From Bifidobacterium breve (GTDB taxonomy: Bacteria > Actinomycetota > Thermoleophilia > Miltoncostaeales > Miltoncostaeaceae), in assembly GCA_945876305.1 (NCBI GenBank), contig CAMCOB010000052.1, positions 1 through 8,437 of the forward strand: a DNA stretch of 8,437 nucleotides, written 5' to 3'. Shown here piece after piece: positions 1 to 6,190 of this stretch. The position numbers and the translations under genes were made by a program. The notes under the pieces were generated by a model that made no database searches, was not told where the DNA came from, and was given only the letters and a program-made list of their open reading frames with translations. Positions within the stretch are counted from its first letter, which is position 1; the number at the start of each line of letters is the position of its first letter.

Positions 1-276
1 ATCCTTCCCGAGCGCCCCGAGGCCGAGGCCTCCGAGCACGTGCGTCTGGTGGGCAAGCACTGCGAAAGCGGCGACGTGCTCATCAAGGAGATCGACCTGC
101 CACACCTTGAGGCCGGCAATCTGGTGTGCCTCCCCGCCACCGGCGCCTACGGTGTGGCAATGGCCAGCAACTACAACGGCGTCACCCGCCCCGCCGTGGT
201 GTTTGTGCAGAACGGCGAGGCCACTGTGGTGGTACGCCGTGAGACCTACGGCGAGCTCGTCTCGAGGGACGCATGA
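1..276 (+). CDS. lysA: Diaminopimelate decarboxylase, C-terminal part (5' end outside window)
   Basis: LysA is the PLP enzyme that decarboxylates meso-diaminopimelate to L-lysine, the last step of lysine synthesis, in the cytoplasm. Only the last 91 codons are present, open from base 1. Visible family signatures are CESGD at fragment residues 21-25 (the cysteine reaches the neighbouring subunit's active site in this family), GAY at 48-50 (the tyrosine contacts the cofactor phosphate) and MASNYN at 54-59. These are followed by the usual RPA...V...G.....RRET C-terminal strand pattern. The PLP lysine lies upstream of the window. The TGA stop shares bases with the ATG of hom (ATGA), so the two genes are probably co-transcribed and coupled. 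Related fold type III decarboxylases for ornithine or arginine are less likely, given the CESGD context and the threonine-pathway neighbours. Confidence 0.95.
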   Translation: MLPERPEAEASEHVRLVGKHCESGDVLIKEIDLPHLEAGNLVCLPATGAYGVAMASNYNGVTRPAVVFVQNGEATVVVRRETYGELVSRDA

Positions 277-1565
277 GCGACATCGTGCGTATCGGCATGC
301 TGGGTGGCGGCACGGTGGGGCAGGGCGTGGCGCGAATCATCCGCGACACCGCTCACACCATTGAGCGCGCAACCGGCCACCGAATCGAGATGGGCCCCGT
401 GCTGGTGCGTGACGCCTCGCTGGGCCGCCCCGGTATCGACCCGTCATCCATCACCACCGACCCGCAGGCCGTGCTGGGAAACCCCGACGTGGACATCATC
501 ATCGAGGTGATGGGCGGTGTGGATCCCACCCGCGAGTGGCTTATTCAGGCGCTTCGCAGCGGTACCTCGGTGGTGACCGCCAACAAGCAGCTGCTGGCAC
601 GGCATGCCCCTGAGCTTCTGGCCGCTGCCGAAGAGGGTGGCAGCGAACTGCGGTTTGAGGCGTCGGTGTGCGCGGCGATCCCAGTTATCAAGGTGCTTCG
701 CGAGTCGCTGCTGGCCGCCGAGATCGAGTCGGTCATGGGCATCGTCAACGGCACCACCAATTACATCCTTACCGAGATGCGTCGGAGCGGCATGGCCTAT
801 GCCGATGCGCTCACGCAGGCGCAGGACATGGGCTACGCCGAGGCCGATCCCACCGAAGACGTCGGCGGTGGCGACGCGGCGGCCAAGATGGCCATCCTGT
901 CGTCCATCGCGTTTCACACCCGCGTGTCAATTGACGACGTGCCGCACGTGGGCATCGATCAACTGCAGGGCGATGACGTTGATATCGCCCACGAGCTCGG
1001 GTTCGTTACCAAGTTGCTGGGTGTCGCGCGCCTTGTTGACGGTGCGGTGTCGGTGCGGGTGCACCCGGCGCTTGTGCCCGGCGATCACCCGCTGGCCGCC
1101 ATCAACGGGGCCGACAACGCGGTGCTTCTTGAGTCGTCGATAGTGCGCCAGATCATGCTTGTGGGCCCTGGCGCCGGTGGTACCGAGACGGCGTCAGCCG
1201 TGGTGAGCGATGTGCTCTCCATTCTCGGCAGCAATCCCGGATCATTTCTGGGTGGCGCCCTCGTGGATGCCGGGCGCCCGATGGCACAGGACGGGTCGCT
1301 CGACAGCGCCTTCTACCTGCGCATCGACGTTGCCGACAAGCAGGGCGTGCTCGCGCGCGTGTCGTCGGTACTCAGCGACAGCGGGGTGTCGATACTTACG
1401 GTGCTGCAGCGCGGTGAAGGCGAGGCCGCGCGCTTGGTGATGATCCTGCACCGCGGCCCGGAGTCGCGGGTCACCGAGGCCATGGCTGCCCTGCGCGCTC
1501 TGCCCGAGGTGCGTGACGAGCCCGTGCTCATCCATGTGGTGGGTGACGGGCAGGCATCTGCGTGA
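273..1565 (+). CDS. hom: Homoserine dehydrogenase with C-terminal ACT domain
   Basis: Hom reduces L-aspartate 4-semialdehyde to L-homoserine with NAD(P)H, the branch step towards threonine and methionine. The 430-residue protein has the usual long actinobacterial form. A Rossmann nucleotide-binding loop GGGTVGQG lies at 11-18 and TANK at 102-105 carries the conserved lysine. NGTTNYIL is at 160-166 and the preceding residue. The substrate/catalytic segment includes E190, D196, D201 and K205. An ACT domain runs from about 347 to 425 and starts YLRIDVADKQGVLA; in related enzymes this domain is the site of threonine feedback inhibition, which I infer here. The ATG overlaps the lysA stop (ATGA) and has GAGGG 4 bases upstream, which supports this start. 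The 3' end overlaps the thrC start by 4 bases. One local variation: the glycine-rich VGGGDAAAK replaces the VEGxDAAAK that I recall from other actinobacteria, with the acidic residues and lysine kept. Confidence 0.97.
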   Translation: MSDIVRIGMLGGGTVGQGVARIIRDTAHTIERATGHRIEMGPVLVRDASLGRPGIDPSSITTDPQAVLGNPDVDIIIEVMGGVDPTREWLIQALRSGTSVVTANKQLLARHAPELLAAAEEGGSELRFEASVCAAIPVIKVLRESLLAAEIESVMGIVNGTTNYILTEMRRSGMAYADALTQAQDMGYAEADPTEDVGGGDAAAKMAILSSIAFHTRVSIDDVPHVGIDQLQGDDVDIAHELGFVTKLLGVARLVDGAVSVRVHPALVPGDHPLAAINGADNAVLLESSIVRQIMLVGPGAGGTETASAVVSDVLSILGSNPGSFLGGALVDAGRPMAQDGSLDSAFYLRIDVADKQGVLARVSSVLSDSGVSILTVLQRGEGEAARLVMILHRGPESRVTEAMAALRALPEVRDEPVLIHVVGDGQASA

Positions 1566-2623
1566 TCACCGTGCAGCGCAACCTGCCGCTCATTGAGCGC
1601 TATCGCGAGAATCTGCCGGTAAGCGACGCCACCCCGGTGATCAGTATGGGGGAGGGCTCCACGCCGCTGGTGCCGCTCGCCAAGCTGTCGGCGTGTCTCG
1701 AGCTCGACATCTTCGTAAAGCTGGAGGGGCTCAACCCCACCGGTTCATTCAAAGACCGGGGTATGACCCTTGCGATCTCCAAGGCCGTGGAGGATGGCGC
1801 CACCGCCGTCATCTGCGCGAGCACCGGCAATACCTCCGCTGCCGCGGCCGCCTACGCCGCCCGCGCCGGCCTCACCTGCGCGGTCATCATCCCGGGCGGC
1901 AAGATCGCACTCGGCAAACTGGCGCAGGCGCTCATCTACGGCGCCAAGGTGCTGGCGGTCGATGGCAACTTTGACGACGCCCTGCGCCTGGTTCGTGAGA
2001 TAAGCGACACGCACCCCATCGCTCTGGTCAACTCACTTAACCCATACCGCCTTGAGGGCCAGAAGACTGCTGCCTTCGAGGTGATTGACGCCCTCGGCGA
2101 TGCCCCCGACGTGCTGTGCATCCCGGTGGGTAATGCCGGCAACATCTCGGCCTACTGGATGGGCTTTCAGCAATTCCATGGTCTGGGCAAGGCAGAGCGC
2201 CTGCCCCGCCTCATGGGATTTCAGGCCGCGGGCTCGGCCCCGCTGGTGACTGGCGCGGTGGTGAAGAACCCCGACACCGTGGCCACGGCCATTCGCATTG
2301 GCGACCCGGTGCGTGGTGATCAGGCAATGGATGCCATGCGCGACTCCGGCGGTCAGGTGGACAGCGTCACCGACGATGAGATCCTCGCTGCGTACCGCAT
2401 GCTGGCCGTAAGCGAGGGCGTGTTCTGCGAACCGTCGTCGGCGTCCAGCGTGGCGGGTCTCATCAAGGCACATGCTGCCGGCAGGCTGACGGCGGGCGAG
2501 CGCGTGGTGTGCGTGCTCACCGGCAACGGCCTGAAGGATCCCGACACCGCAATCGCCCAGAGCGGACAGGTCATCGAAATCCCCGCCAGCTTCGCCGCCG
2601 CAGAGCAGGCGCTGTATGGCTGA
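1562..2623 (+). CDS. thrC: Threonine synthase
   Basis: ThrC is a PLP enzyme that converts O-phospho-L-homoserine and water to L-threonine and phosphate. The 353-residue protein is the short form typical of actinobacteria and Bacillus. The visible signatures follow fold type II order: GEGSTPL at 30-36, GSFKDRG at 61-67 with the Schiff-base lysine K64, ASTGNTSAA at 86-94, the phosphate-binding PVGNAGN at 188-194, EPSSA at 290-294 and TGNGLKD at 320-326. The chosen GTG (1562-1564) overlaps the hom stop as GTGA and gives a start in line with the family's N-terminal length. The upstream GGCAGG is only a modest ribosome site, so coupling to hom is likely. Its end overlaps thrB by 8 bases. Other fold type II enzymes, such as threonine dehydratase or cysteine synthase, are unlikely given the motif set and the operon. 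Confidence 0.97.
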   Translation: MITVQRNLPLIERYRENLPVSDATPVISMGEGSTPLVPLAKLSACLELDIFVKLEGLNPTGSFKDRGMTLAISKAVEDGATAVICASTGNTSAAAAAYAARAGLTCAVIIPGGKIALGKLAQALIYGAKVLAVDGNFDDALRLVREISDTHPIALVNSLNPYRLEGQKTAAFEVIDALGDAPDVLCIPVGNAGNISAYWMGFQQFHGLGKAERLPRLMGFQAAGSAPLVTGAVVKNPDTVATAIRIGDPVRGDQAMDAMRDSGGQVDSVTDDEILAAYRMLAVSEGVFCEPSSASSVAGLIKAHAAGRLTAGERVVCVLTGNGLKDPDTAIAQSGQVIEIPASFAAAEQALYG

Positions 2624-3548
2624 TCAGGAAGTGCTCACCATCGTGGCCCCGGCGACATCCGCCAACTTGGGCCCGGGCTTCGACGTGCTGGCACTGGCCA
2701 TCGACCTGTCAAACGAGGTGCTCGTCGTGCGCCGCGATGGCCCGCTCGTGGTGCACGTGACTGGCCAGGGCGCCGGCGAGGTGCCCGAGAACGCCGACAA
2801 TCTTTTTTGCAGGGCGCTTGCCAGTGGCATCGACAGCCTCGATGGCCTTGAGATCACCTGCCATAACCGCATCCCGTTTGGCCGCGGCCTCGGGTCATCC
2901 GCCGCCGCCGTGTGCGCCGGCCTGGTGGCCGCCAACGCCCTGGGGCACCTTCGCTGGTCGCCAAGCGACATCCTGGCCCGCGCAATCGAGTTTGAGGGGC
3001 ACGGCGACAATGCCGCTGCCTGTCTGGACGGCGGCATCACCGCACTGGTGCCGGGCCCGCGTGCGCTGCGCATACAGCCGCCCGACGGCCTCGCGCTGGT
3101 GGTGGTCATTCCCGAGGTGAAGGTGTTTACGGATGCGGCCCGCGGTGCAATGCCCCAACAGGTGCCTATTGCCGATGCCGCCAACGGCATCTCTGCCACC
3201 GCCGGATTACTGCTCACGCTTGAGCGCGGCTACCTCGATGAGATCCCGGAGTTCCTCATGCAGGACCGCCTTCATGAGCCATTTCGCGGCCCGTTGTGCC
3301 CGGGGCTTGGCGCGCTTAAGGCATTGACGACCCCGGGGCTTTTGGGCGTGACCGTGTCGGGTTCGGGCCCAAGCATGTTGCTGTGGGTTGAGGCGCTGAA
3401 GGCAAGCGATGTGGCCGCCGCCGCGCGTGAGGCCCTGGCCGCTGCCGGTGTGGTTGCTGAGGTGCGCGTGGAGCGCGTGGCCCCCACGGGTATCCGTGCC
3501 CGCTGGGAGGGCCTGGAGGACACCCGGCTCTCCCGCACACCCGGCTGA
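2616..3548 (+). CDS. thrB: Homoserine kinase (GHMP family)
   Basis: ThrB phosphorylates L-homoserine with ATP to O-phosphohomoserine, the substrate of ThrC, so the two neighbouring genes supply consecutive steps. The 310-residue protein shows the three GHMP kinase motifs in order: PATSANLGPGFD at 12-23, the ATP-binding PFGRGLGSSAAA at 87-98 and VSGSGPSML at 247-255. A further family segment, EGHGDNAAACLDGG (127-140), normally reads EGHPDN; here glycine replaces the proline while H129, D131 and N132 are kept. The ATG starts 8 bases before the thrC TGA, with AGCAGG about 7 bases upstream, so translation is probably coupled to thrC. The C-terminal tail after residue 297 is poorly conserved in the family. 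It is the last gene of the operon, and a convergent gene follows after 39 bases. Confidence 0.96.
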   Translation: MADQEVLTIVAPATSANLGPGFDVLALAIDLSNEVLVVRRDGPLVVHVTGQGAGEVPENADNLFCRALASGIDSLDGLEITCHNRIPFGRGLGSSAAAVCAGLVAANALGHLRWSPSDILARAIEFEGHGDNAAACLDGGITALVPGPRALRIQPPDGLALVVVIPEVKVFTDAARGAMPQQVPIADAANGISATAGLLLTLERGYLDEIPEFLMQDRLHEPFRGPLCPGLGALKALTTPGLLGVTVSGSGPSMLLWVEALKASDVAAAAREALAAAGVVAEVRVERVAPTGIRARWEGLEDTRLSRTPG

Positions 3549-3572
3549 TCCGCCCCCGGGGAGTGTGTGCGG
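3533..3572. terminator. Possible bidirectional terminator hairpin at the thrB end
   Basis: An 8-base perfect inverted repeat (CCGCACAC at 3533-3540, GTGTGCGG at 3565-3572) encloses the thrB stop codon. Inside it is a smaller pairing, CCGG at 3541-3544 with CCGG at 3556-3559. It sits at the junction of convergent thrB and the VOC gene, where transcription from both sides should end. Neither strand has a T-tract after the hairpin, so it is not a classic intrinsic terminator. Many high-GC bacteria are thought to use such tail-less hairpins or Rho. The role is inferred. Confidence 0.4.
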
Positions 3573-3587
3573 CCCTGCGGGGTGTGG

Positions 3588-3989
3588 CTACGCGGCGATG
3601 AGAGCGAAGGGATGCTCGGCGGGCTGCCACAGCATCCACGAGTTGCCATCGTAATCTTGGAACTCTGCCCACACACCGGCTTCGGTATTGAGGTGCTGCA
3701 CCGTGATGGTGACGTTGATGCCGGCGTTGGCCAGGCCTTCAACGACCTCCAACATATCGCGCACCTGAAGCGCGCCGCCGTGGGCGGAACCTGCCCGGTG
3801 CTGTTTCGACGCCGACACCAGGATGATGGCCGCGCCCCCGCCGGGGGCCGTCATGTGCAGTTCTCGTCCGCGCTCAGTATTGGTGCGGTCGCTGATGACC
3901 GAGAACCCGAGCACGCCTTGGTACAGACCCACTGCCCGGTCGTGACTGGTGACCGGGACGGTGATGCTCGCGATGCGCGAGACGGTCAT
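3588..3989 (-). CDS. VOC-fold (glyoxalase/dioxygenase superfamily) small protein
   Basis: This 133-residue cytoplasmic protein has the two-half layout of the vicinal oxygen chelate fold. The first half begins with the strand and helix around ITVPVTSHDRAVGLYQGVLGF (residues 9-29). The second ends with WAEFQDYDGNSWMLWQP (107-123), the usual D-x-D-G-N-x-W-x-L closing pattern. E109 sits where the last metal ligand is found in metal-using members. The first-strand position that often holds His is a hydrophobic residue here, so glyoxalase I activity is not supported and the substrate cannot be named. The start at 3989 was chosen because the fold begins directly after it. The longer frame to 4097 adds 36 residues with no VOC character and runs into the end of the upstream gene. 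There is no Shine-Dalgarno sequence, but a -10-like hexamer lies 6 bases upstream, pointing to leaderless translation. It is 61 bases downstream of the membrane methyltransferase-like gene on the same strand. Confidence 0.85.
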   Translation of the reverse strand: MTVSRIASITVPVTSHDRAVGLYQGVLGFSVISDRTNTERGRELHMTAPGGGAAIILVSASKQHRAGSAHGGALQVRDMLEVVEGLANAGINVTITVQHLNTEAGVWAEFQDYDGNSWMLWQPAEHPFALIAA

Positions 3990-3995
3990 GCAGTA

Positions 3996-4001
3996 AGCGT
4001 A
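3996..4001 (-). promoter_or_regulatory. Putative -10 element, leaderless promoter of the VOC gene
   Basis: On the - strand the hexamer TACGCT (TANNNT pattern) is followed by exactly 6 bases (TACTGC) and then the ATG at 3989-3987. If transcription starts at the A of the ATG, the mRNA would be leaderless, which is common in actinobacteria and fits the missing Shine-Dalgarno sequence. No convincing -35 box is seen 17-18 bases further up. This promoter would let the VOC gene be expressed independently of the gene upstream. Confidence 0.4.
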
Positions 4002-4050
4002 AGCCCAAATGCCCCAGTTAGGGCTCCGGCGTTTCAGTGGGGTTACGTCG

Positions 4051-5556
4051 CTAAAGCCCCGGGGTGCCCTGATTGAGATAGTCGAGGATTGCCCCATCGG
4101 TCATCTGCTCTACCGGGGCGTTGTCGTCGGTGAGCACCTGTCCGCCGCCCGGTGACACAAACTGCAGCAGGTCGCCAAGCTTGTGCGCGGCGGGCGACCC
4201 GGCGCCTGATGCTGCTGCGAGAGCGGTCTTTGCGCGCACGGCGGTGGCGGGGTCGCGAAAGCCGATCAGCACGCTGTTGAACTCTTCGTACCGTGCCTCC
4301 ATCACCGCGGGAAACACGGTGCGCATGGTTGCGCCGATAGACCGCACCACCTCATCGTCACCCGGCGGCGCGCCCACGTTGATGGCCACCACGCCGGTGG
4401 GGGTGAGCCGGTCGCGGGCCTGCTCGAAGAACTCCACGGTGGCCAGGTGAAAGGGGATGTACGGCTGGCGGTAGGCATCCACCACGATGGCCGCAAATGG
4501 ACCGCGGTCGCCCGAGAGCCAGAAGCGTGCATCGGCCTCGTGCACGGTGAGGTTGGGGCCATCCATGTCGAGGTACTTCGACCCCACCTCGCTCACCAGC
4601 GGATCGATCTCGATGCCGTCTATTGGCACCTTCGGCCAGATCATGCGGTATGCCCGGGCAATGCTGCCGCCGGCATTGCCCAGAATTGCGAGCCGCCCAT
4701 CGGGGCTGTCGGTAATGACGGGGAGCGCCGTGAAGGCATCCCAGTAGCCACCGGTCAGGGCCGAGCGGCTGGCGGGCAGCACTGAGTGCAGGGCCCAGCC
4801 CTCGTTGAGCCTGAGTATGCGCTCACCACTTGGCGTCTCTGACACCTGCACGAACTGGTACGGCGACTCGCCCTCAAACAGCACCGTCTCGCCCGGAGCA
4901 TCCTTGATTGACCCAACCGGTACGGCGAGCAATGCGAGGATGACGATGGGGGCAACCACGGCCCGTATGCCGATGAGCGGCACGGCTGCCAGCGCCAGGA
5001 CTCCGGCGATGAGGATGAGCGTGAGGCGGGAGCCGATGGCCGGGATGAGTACCAGCACCGGCAGGAACGTGCCGAGAATGCTTCCCATGGTGGAGATGGC
5101 ATACAGGCGCCCCGACACCGATCCCGCGGTCTCCACCGTGGTCACCGAGAGCCGGATGGCCCATGGCGCAACCATGCCCAGCAGCGTGATGGGCACCAGG
5201 AACATGAGCATCGTCCCCACGAACGAGGCCACAAACGCGCCTGCTGACAGATTTGTGAACGCTGATTGCGCCGCTCTGAACACGGGCGTGAGCGCGATGG
5301 GGAGAATGGCCAGCGATACGGCCGCGATGATCACCGTTGTGCCGAGGGCCCGCGGGGTGGGGTGGCGGTCGGCCAGTTTGCCGCCCAACCAGTAGCCGAG
5401 CGACAGATAGATGAGCGTGAGGCCGATGACGTTGGCCCACACCAGATTGCTCGCCCCGAACCATGGTGCGAGCAGGCGCGCCCCCGTCAGCTCGGCCGCC
5501 AGGGTGGCGGCCCCGCCGACGAAAACGAGGAGGGGGAGGGCGAAGCGTAAGCGCAC
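4051..5556 (-). CDS. Membrane-anchored spermidine-synthase-like protein (fused transporter-type helices plus SAM-binding domain)
   Basis: A protein of 501 residues with two parts. Residues 1-216 hold about seven hydrophobic helices (near 5-24, 37-59, 71-91, 106-133, 155-173, 177-195 and 197-216). Residues from about 225 to the end form a spermidine-synthase-like Rossmann domain with a nucleotide loop LGNAGG at 292-297, an acidic EID at 316-318, EADAR at 340-344 and DAYRQPYIPFHL at 360-371. This layout matches the family annotated as fused MFS/spermidine synthase. That family's physiological reaction is mostly unknown. The DAYRQPYIPF segment replaces the DSTDP-type catalytic motif of true SpeE enzymes, so spermidine synthesis is doubtful. 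I chose the GTG at 5556 because MRLRFALPLL-type hydrophobic sequence begins at once and a -10-like hexamer precedes it. An ATG at 5601 would add 15 residues, and one at 5679 would add 41 and overlap the divergent gene. The C-terminal tail (after about 440) is Ala/Gly-rich and variable. Confidence 0.85.
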   Translation of the reverse strand: MRLRFALPLLVFVGGAATLAAELTGARLLAPWFGASNLVWANVIGLTLIYLSLGYWLGGKLADRHPTPRALGTTVIIAAVSLAILPIALTPVFRAAQSAFTNLSAGAFVASFVGTMLMFLVPITLLGMVAPWAIRLSVTTVETAGSVSGRLYAISTMGSILGTFLPVLVLIPAIGSRLTLILIAGVLALAAVPLIGIRAVVAPIVILALLAVPVGSIKDAPGETVLFEGESPYQFVQVSETPSGERILRLNEGWALHSVLPASRSALTGGYWDAFTALPVITDSPDGRLAILGNAGGSIARAYRMIWPKVPIDGIEIDPLVSEVGSKYLDMDGPNLTVHEADARFWLSGDRGPFAAIVVDAYRQPYIPFHLATVEFFEQARDRLTPTGVVAINVGAPPGDDEVVRSIGATMRTVFPAVMEARYEEFNSVLIGFRDPATAVRAKTALAAASGAGSPAAHKLGDLLQFVSPGGGQVLTDDNAPVEQMTDGAILDYLNQGTPGL

Positions 5557-5562
5557 GTGGCG

Positions 5563-5568
5563 AGGATA
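5563..5568 (-). promoter_or_regulatory. Putative -10 element, leaderless promoter of the membrane spermidine-synthase-like gene
   Basis: TATCCT on the - strand fits the TANNNT -10 pattern. It is followed by 6 bases (CGCCAC) and the GTG start at 5556-5554, the same spacing as at the VOC gene. There is no ribosome site between them. It lies in the 43-base gap between divergent starts, so this promoter and the one for the + strand gene at 5600 must share or overlap their control region. The -35 region does not resemble the consensus. Confidence 0.4.
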
Positions 5569-5587
5569 TGGCACATTGGGGTCAGAT

Positions 5588-5595
5588 GGAGGTGA
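5588..5595 (+). promoter_or_regulatory. Strong Shine-Dalgarno sequence for the gene at 5600
   Basis: GGAGGTGA lies 4 bases before the ATG at 5600 (GGAGG ends 7 bases before it). It is the best ribosome site in the window and fixes this start over the longer open frame that begins at 5411, which would run antisense through the divergent gene. I could not identify a matching -10 box in the 43-base gap. Confidence 0.8.
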
Positions 5596-5599
5596 ACGC

Positions 5600-6184
5600 A
5601 TGACGCGCCTGCTCGTCCCGATCGGCCTGTTGCTCACGGGGGTCCTGCTCCTCGCAGGAGCGACTGCCGGCTGGCTCACGCGTCACACGAACGCGACGGC
5701 CATTGACCGCGGGTCTGCGCGCATCGTGCTCTGGTACCCCACGGGCGCCACTGCCGGGTGCATACGCAGCCGGGGTGTGTCGTCGTGTTCCGCCACCCCC
5801 ATCGGCAACATCAACGAGAATGGCAAGGTAGCCGCCCGTGGGGTCCCCCTGAAGGCGGGGATCGACGACTTCCGGTGGACGGTGAGCCCCGATCAGGTGA
5901 TGGCACGCAACCGGCGGCAGATGGATGCGTACATCGCATGCATCGCGGCCGAGGGTGCACGGTGCGCCGAACCGGATGCCGTCGCACCGTCGTGGAACAG
6001 CGGCATGCGTGTGCAGTGGTCACCTGAGTTCGACGGCGCGTATCCGGTCGGCGCCGACCCCACCGCGGGCACCGGCGGATGGGCGGTACCCATCGTGCTC
6101 GGGGTTGCGGGAATCGGTGTCACGGCGGCGAGTGCGTGGTGGGTGGTGTCACGCCGCCGCCGCCCACGCCCCAGTGAGCGGTAG
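5600..6184 (+). CDS. Hypothetical two-helix membrane protein with a four-cysteine external domain
   Basis: I do not recognise this 194-residue protein. It has an N-terminal hydrophobic helix (about 5-27, possibly an uncleaved signal anchor), then a soluble part of about 130 residues. A second helix follows at about 162-184, and then a strongly basic tail (RRRRPRP) that should stay in the cytoplasm by the positive-inside rule. The middle part would therefore face outward. It contains exactly four cysteines (C54, C63, C114, C122), spaced as two close pairs, which suggests two disulfide bonds. No catalytic motif is apparent. The start is fixed by a strong GGAGGTGA. The gene diverges from the membrane spermidine-synthase-like gene with 43 bases between starts, and only 6 bases separate its stop from the next gene. 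The two small membrane genes are therefore probably one transcript. Confidence 0.8.
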   Translation: MTRLLVPIGLLLTGVLLLAGATAGWLTRHTNATAIDRGSARIVLWYPTGATAGCIRSRGVSSCSATPIGNINENGKVAARGVPLKAGIDDFRWTVSPDQVMARNRRQMDAYIACIAAEGARCAEPDAVAPSWNSGMRVQWSPEFDGAYPVGADPTAGTGGWAVPIVLGVAGIGVTAASAWWVVSRRRRPRPSER

Positions 6185-6190
6185 GCGGTC

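Noticed and set aside
444..917. Open frame of 157 codons on the - strand opposite hom
   Set aside because: It is a shadow of hom codon bias with low-complexity composition and no ribosome site or motif.
2803..2808. Run of six T in GC-rich thrB as a possible slippage site
   Set aside because: The reading frame continues through all later ThrB motifs. The run is not in phase for a classic -1 slippery heptamer, and no alternative frame product is evident.
2624..3217. Open frame of 197 codons on the - strand opposite thrB
   Set aside because: It is Ser/Arg/Pro-rich antisense to all three GHMP motifs of thrB, with no recognisable sequence.
3554..3561. CCCCGGGG palindrome as an operator
   Set aside because: It is a short GC palindrome in GC-rich DNA, inside the loop of the larger hairpin, and there is no second copy next to a promoter.
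3990..4097. Longer N-terminus (36 residues) for the VOC protein
   Set aside because: It overlaps the end of the upstream gene, lacks a ribosome site, and the VOC fold starts just after the internal ATG at 3989.
4805..5395. Open frame of 196 codons on the + strand inside the membrane spermidine-synthase-like gene
   Set aside because: The opposite frame encodes clear membrane helices and a Rossmann motif. This one is Met/Ser/Thr-rich shadow sequence.
3995..5552. Shared 10-mer AAGCGTAAGC at 3995-4004 and 5543-5552
   Set aside because: It looks like a repeated operator near the two minus-strand starts, but one copy is upstream of a start and the other lies in codons 2-5 of a gene. With only two short copies, chance is likely.
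5557..5679. Longer N-termini for the membrane spermidine-synthase-like protein (ATG at 5601 or 5679)
   Set aside because: The added residues are Ser/Pro/Arg-rich without conservation that I recognise, and they overlap the ribosome site or coding part of the divergent gene. The GTG at 5556 opens directly into the first helix.
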